From Actinomycetes bacterium (lineage in GTDB: Bacteria > Actinomycetota > Acidimicrobiia > Acidimicrobiales > Microtrichaceae): a stretch of 5,371 bases of DNA. The position numbers and the translations under genes were made by a program. Below, one piece after another: positions 4,957 through 5,371 of the stretch. The notes beneath the pieces are model-generated. The model saw only the letters and a list, made by a program, of their open reading frames with translations, was not told the origin of the DNA and did no database searches. Position 1 is the stretch's first letter. Each line of letters opens with the position of its first letter. The DNA lies in the NCBI GenBank assembly GCA_023450775.1, contig JAEXGP010000349.1, positions 1-5,371 on the forward strand. Direction: 5' to 3'.

Positions 4957-5371
4957 CCGACGAGCAGGCCGACGTCCTGCGCGCCGGCCTCGCCGAGCTG
5001 CGCGACCTGCCGTGGCGTCGGACGCGGGATCCGTGGTCGGTCCTCGTGAGCGAGGTCATGCTCCAGCAGACGCAGGTCGCCAGGGTCGTCCCGCGATGGG
5101 CGCGCTTCCTGGAGCGCTGGCCGACGCCCGCCGCCTGCGCCGCCGCGCCACTCGGCGACGTGCTCACCGAGTGGCAGGGCCTCGGCTACCCGCGCCGGGC
5201 CCGCAACCTCTGGCTCACGGCGACGGCCTGCGTGGAGCAGCACGGCGGCCGTCTGCCCACCGAGCTCGACGCCCTGCTGGCGCTGCCGGGGATCGGGGCC
5301 TACACGGCTCGCGCCGTGCTCGCCTTCGCGCTCGAGGCGCCCGTCGGCGTGGTCGACACGAACATCGCCCG
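4935..5371 (+). CDS. mutY: A/G-specific adenine glycosylase MutY, N-terminal part
   Basis: The first 145 codons are visible; the gene runs off the right edge. MutY removes adenine mispaired with 8-oxoguanine in base-excision repair. Visible hallmarks are LPWRRTRDPW (25-34), SEVMLQQTQV (39-48) with the catalytic Glu at residue 40, EWQGLGYPRRARNL (79-92), the helix-hairpin-helix LPGIGAYTARAVLAFAL (117-133) and VVDTNIA (139-145) with the catalytic Asp at 141. The iron-sulfur cluster cysteines and the C-terminal 8-oxoG-recognition domain, which separate true MutY from related HhH-GPD glycosylases, lie beyond the window. The GTG at 4935 is the only plausible start: no other ATG, GTG or TTG comes before the conserved core. 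It overlaps the methyltransferase end (TGA 4954-4956) by 22 bp in another frame, which suggests translational coupling. Confidence 0.9.
   Translation, partial: MPSAPDLTDEQADVLRAGLAELRDLPWRRTRDPWSVLVSEVMLQQTQVARVVPRWARFLERWPTPAACAAAPLGDVLTEWQGLGYPRRARNLWLTATACVEQHGGRLPTELDALLALPGIGAYTARAVLAFALEAPVGVVDTNIA

Overview
This 5.4-kb window is very GC-rich throughout, with dense coding, GTG as well as ATG starts, and protein sequences of actinobacterial character. I read it as chromosomal DNA of a high-GC actinobacterium. An Acidimicrobiia/Iamia-like lineage would fit, but that is an impression and not something shown by the sequence. I see no rRNA, tRNA, mobile element, CRISPR array or att site.

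Layout. Two genes lie on the minus strand. The first 171 codons of an acyl-CoA dehydrogenase (1-514, running off the left edge) carry a long N-terminal extension like that of methylsuccinyl-CoA dehydrogenase. Ten bases upstream of it ends a large membrane-bound c-di-GMP signalling protein (525-3179; six predicted membrane helices, two PAS domains, GGDEF, EAL) in which both catalytic centres look intact. A 456-bp divergent intergenic region (3180-3635) follows, with putative promoters for both directions and several inverted repeats. On the plus strand come a MaoC-type single-hotdog enoyl-CoA hydratase (3636-4148) that resembles the mesaconyl-/itaconyl-CoA hydratase group, a class I SAM-dependent methyltransferase (4192-4956), and the start of an A/G-specific adenine glycosylase, MutY (4935 to the right edge), whose start overlaps the methyltransferase end by 22 bp.

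How they may work together. If the two CoA-enzyme calls are right, the window holds two consecutive steps of the ethylmalonyl-CoA pathway: methylsuccinyl-CoA to mesaconyl-CoA, then hydration to beta-methylmalyl-CoA. They are separated by a c-di-GMP gene and face away from each other. Upstream of both starts there is a TANNNT hexamer exactly 7 bp before the ATG, a layout typical of leaderless actinobacterial transcripts, and a similar 12-bp motif (GTTAC-N-G-N-CCGG) lies at both. Shared regulation is therefore possible but unproven. The methyltransferase and mutY appear to be downstream passengers of the same plus-strand transcription unit.

Nothing here convincingly amounts to a new system. The points most worth checking are the pathway assignment, the shared promoter motif, the Asp-to-Asn change at the usual MaoC catalytic position, and the structured leader of the c-di-GMP gene.
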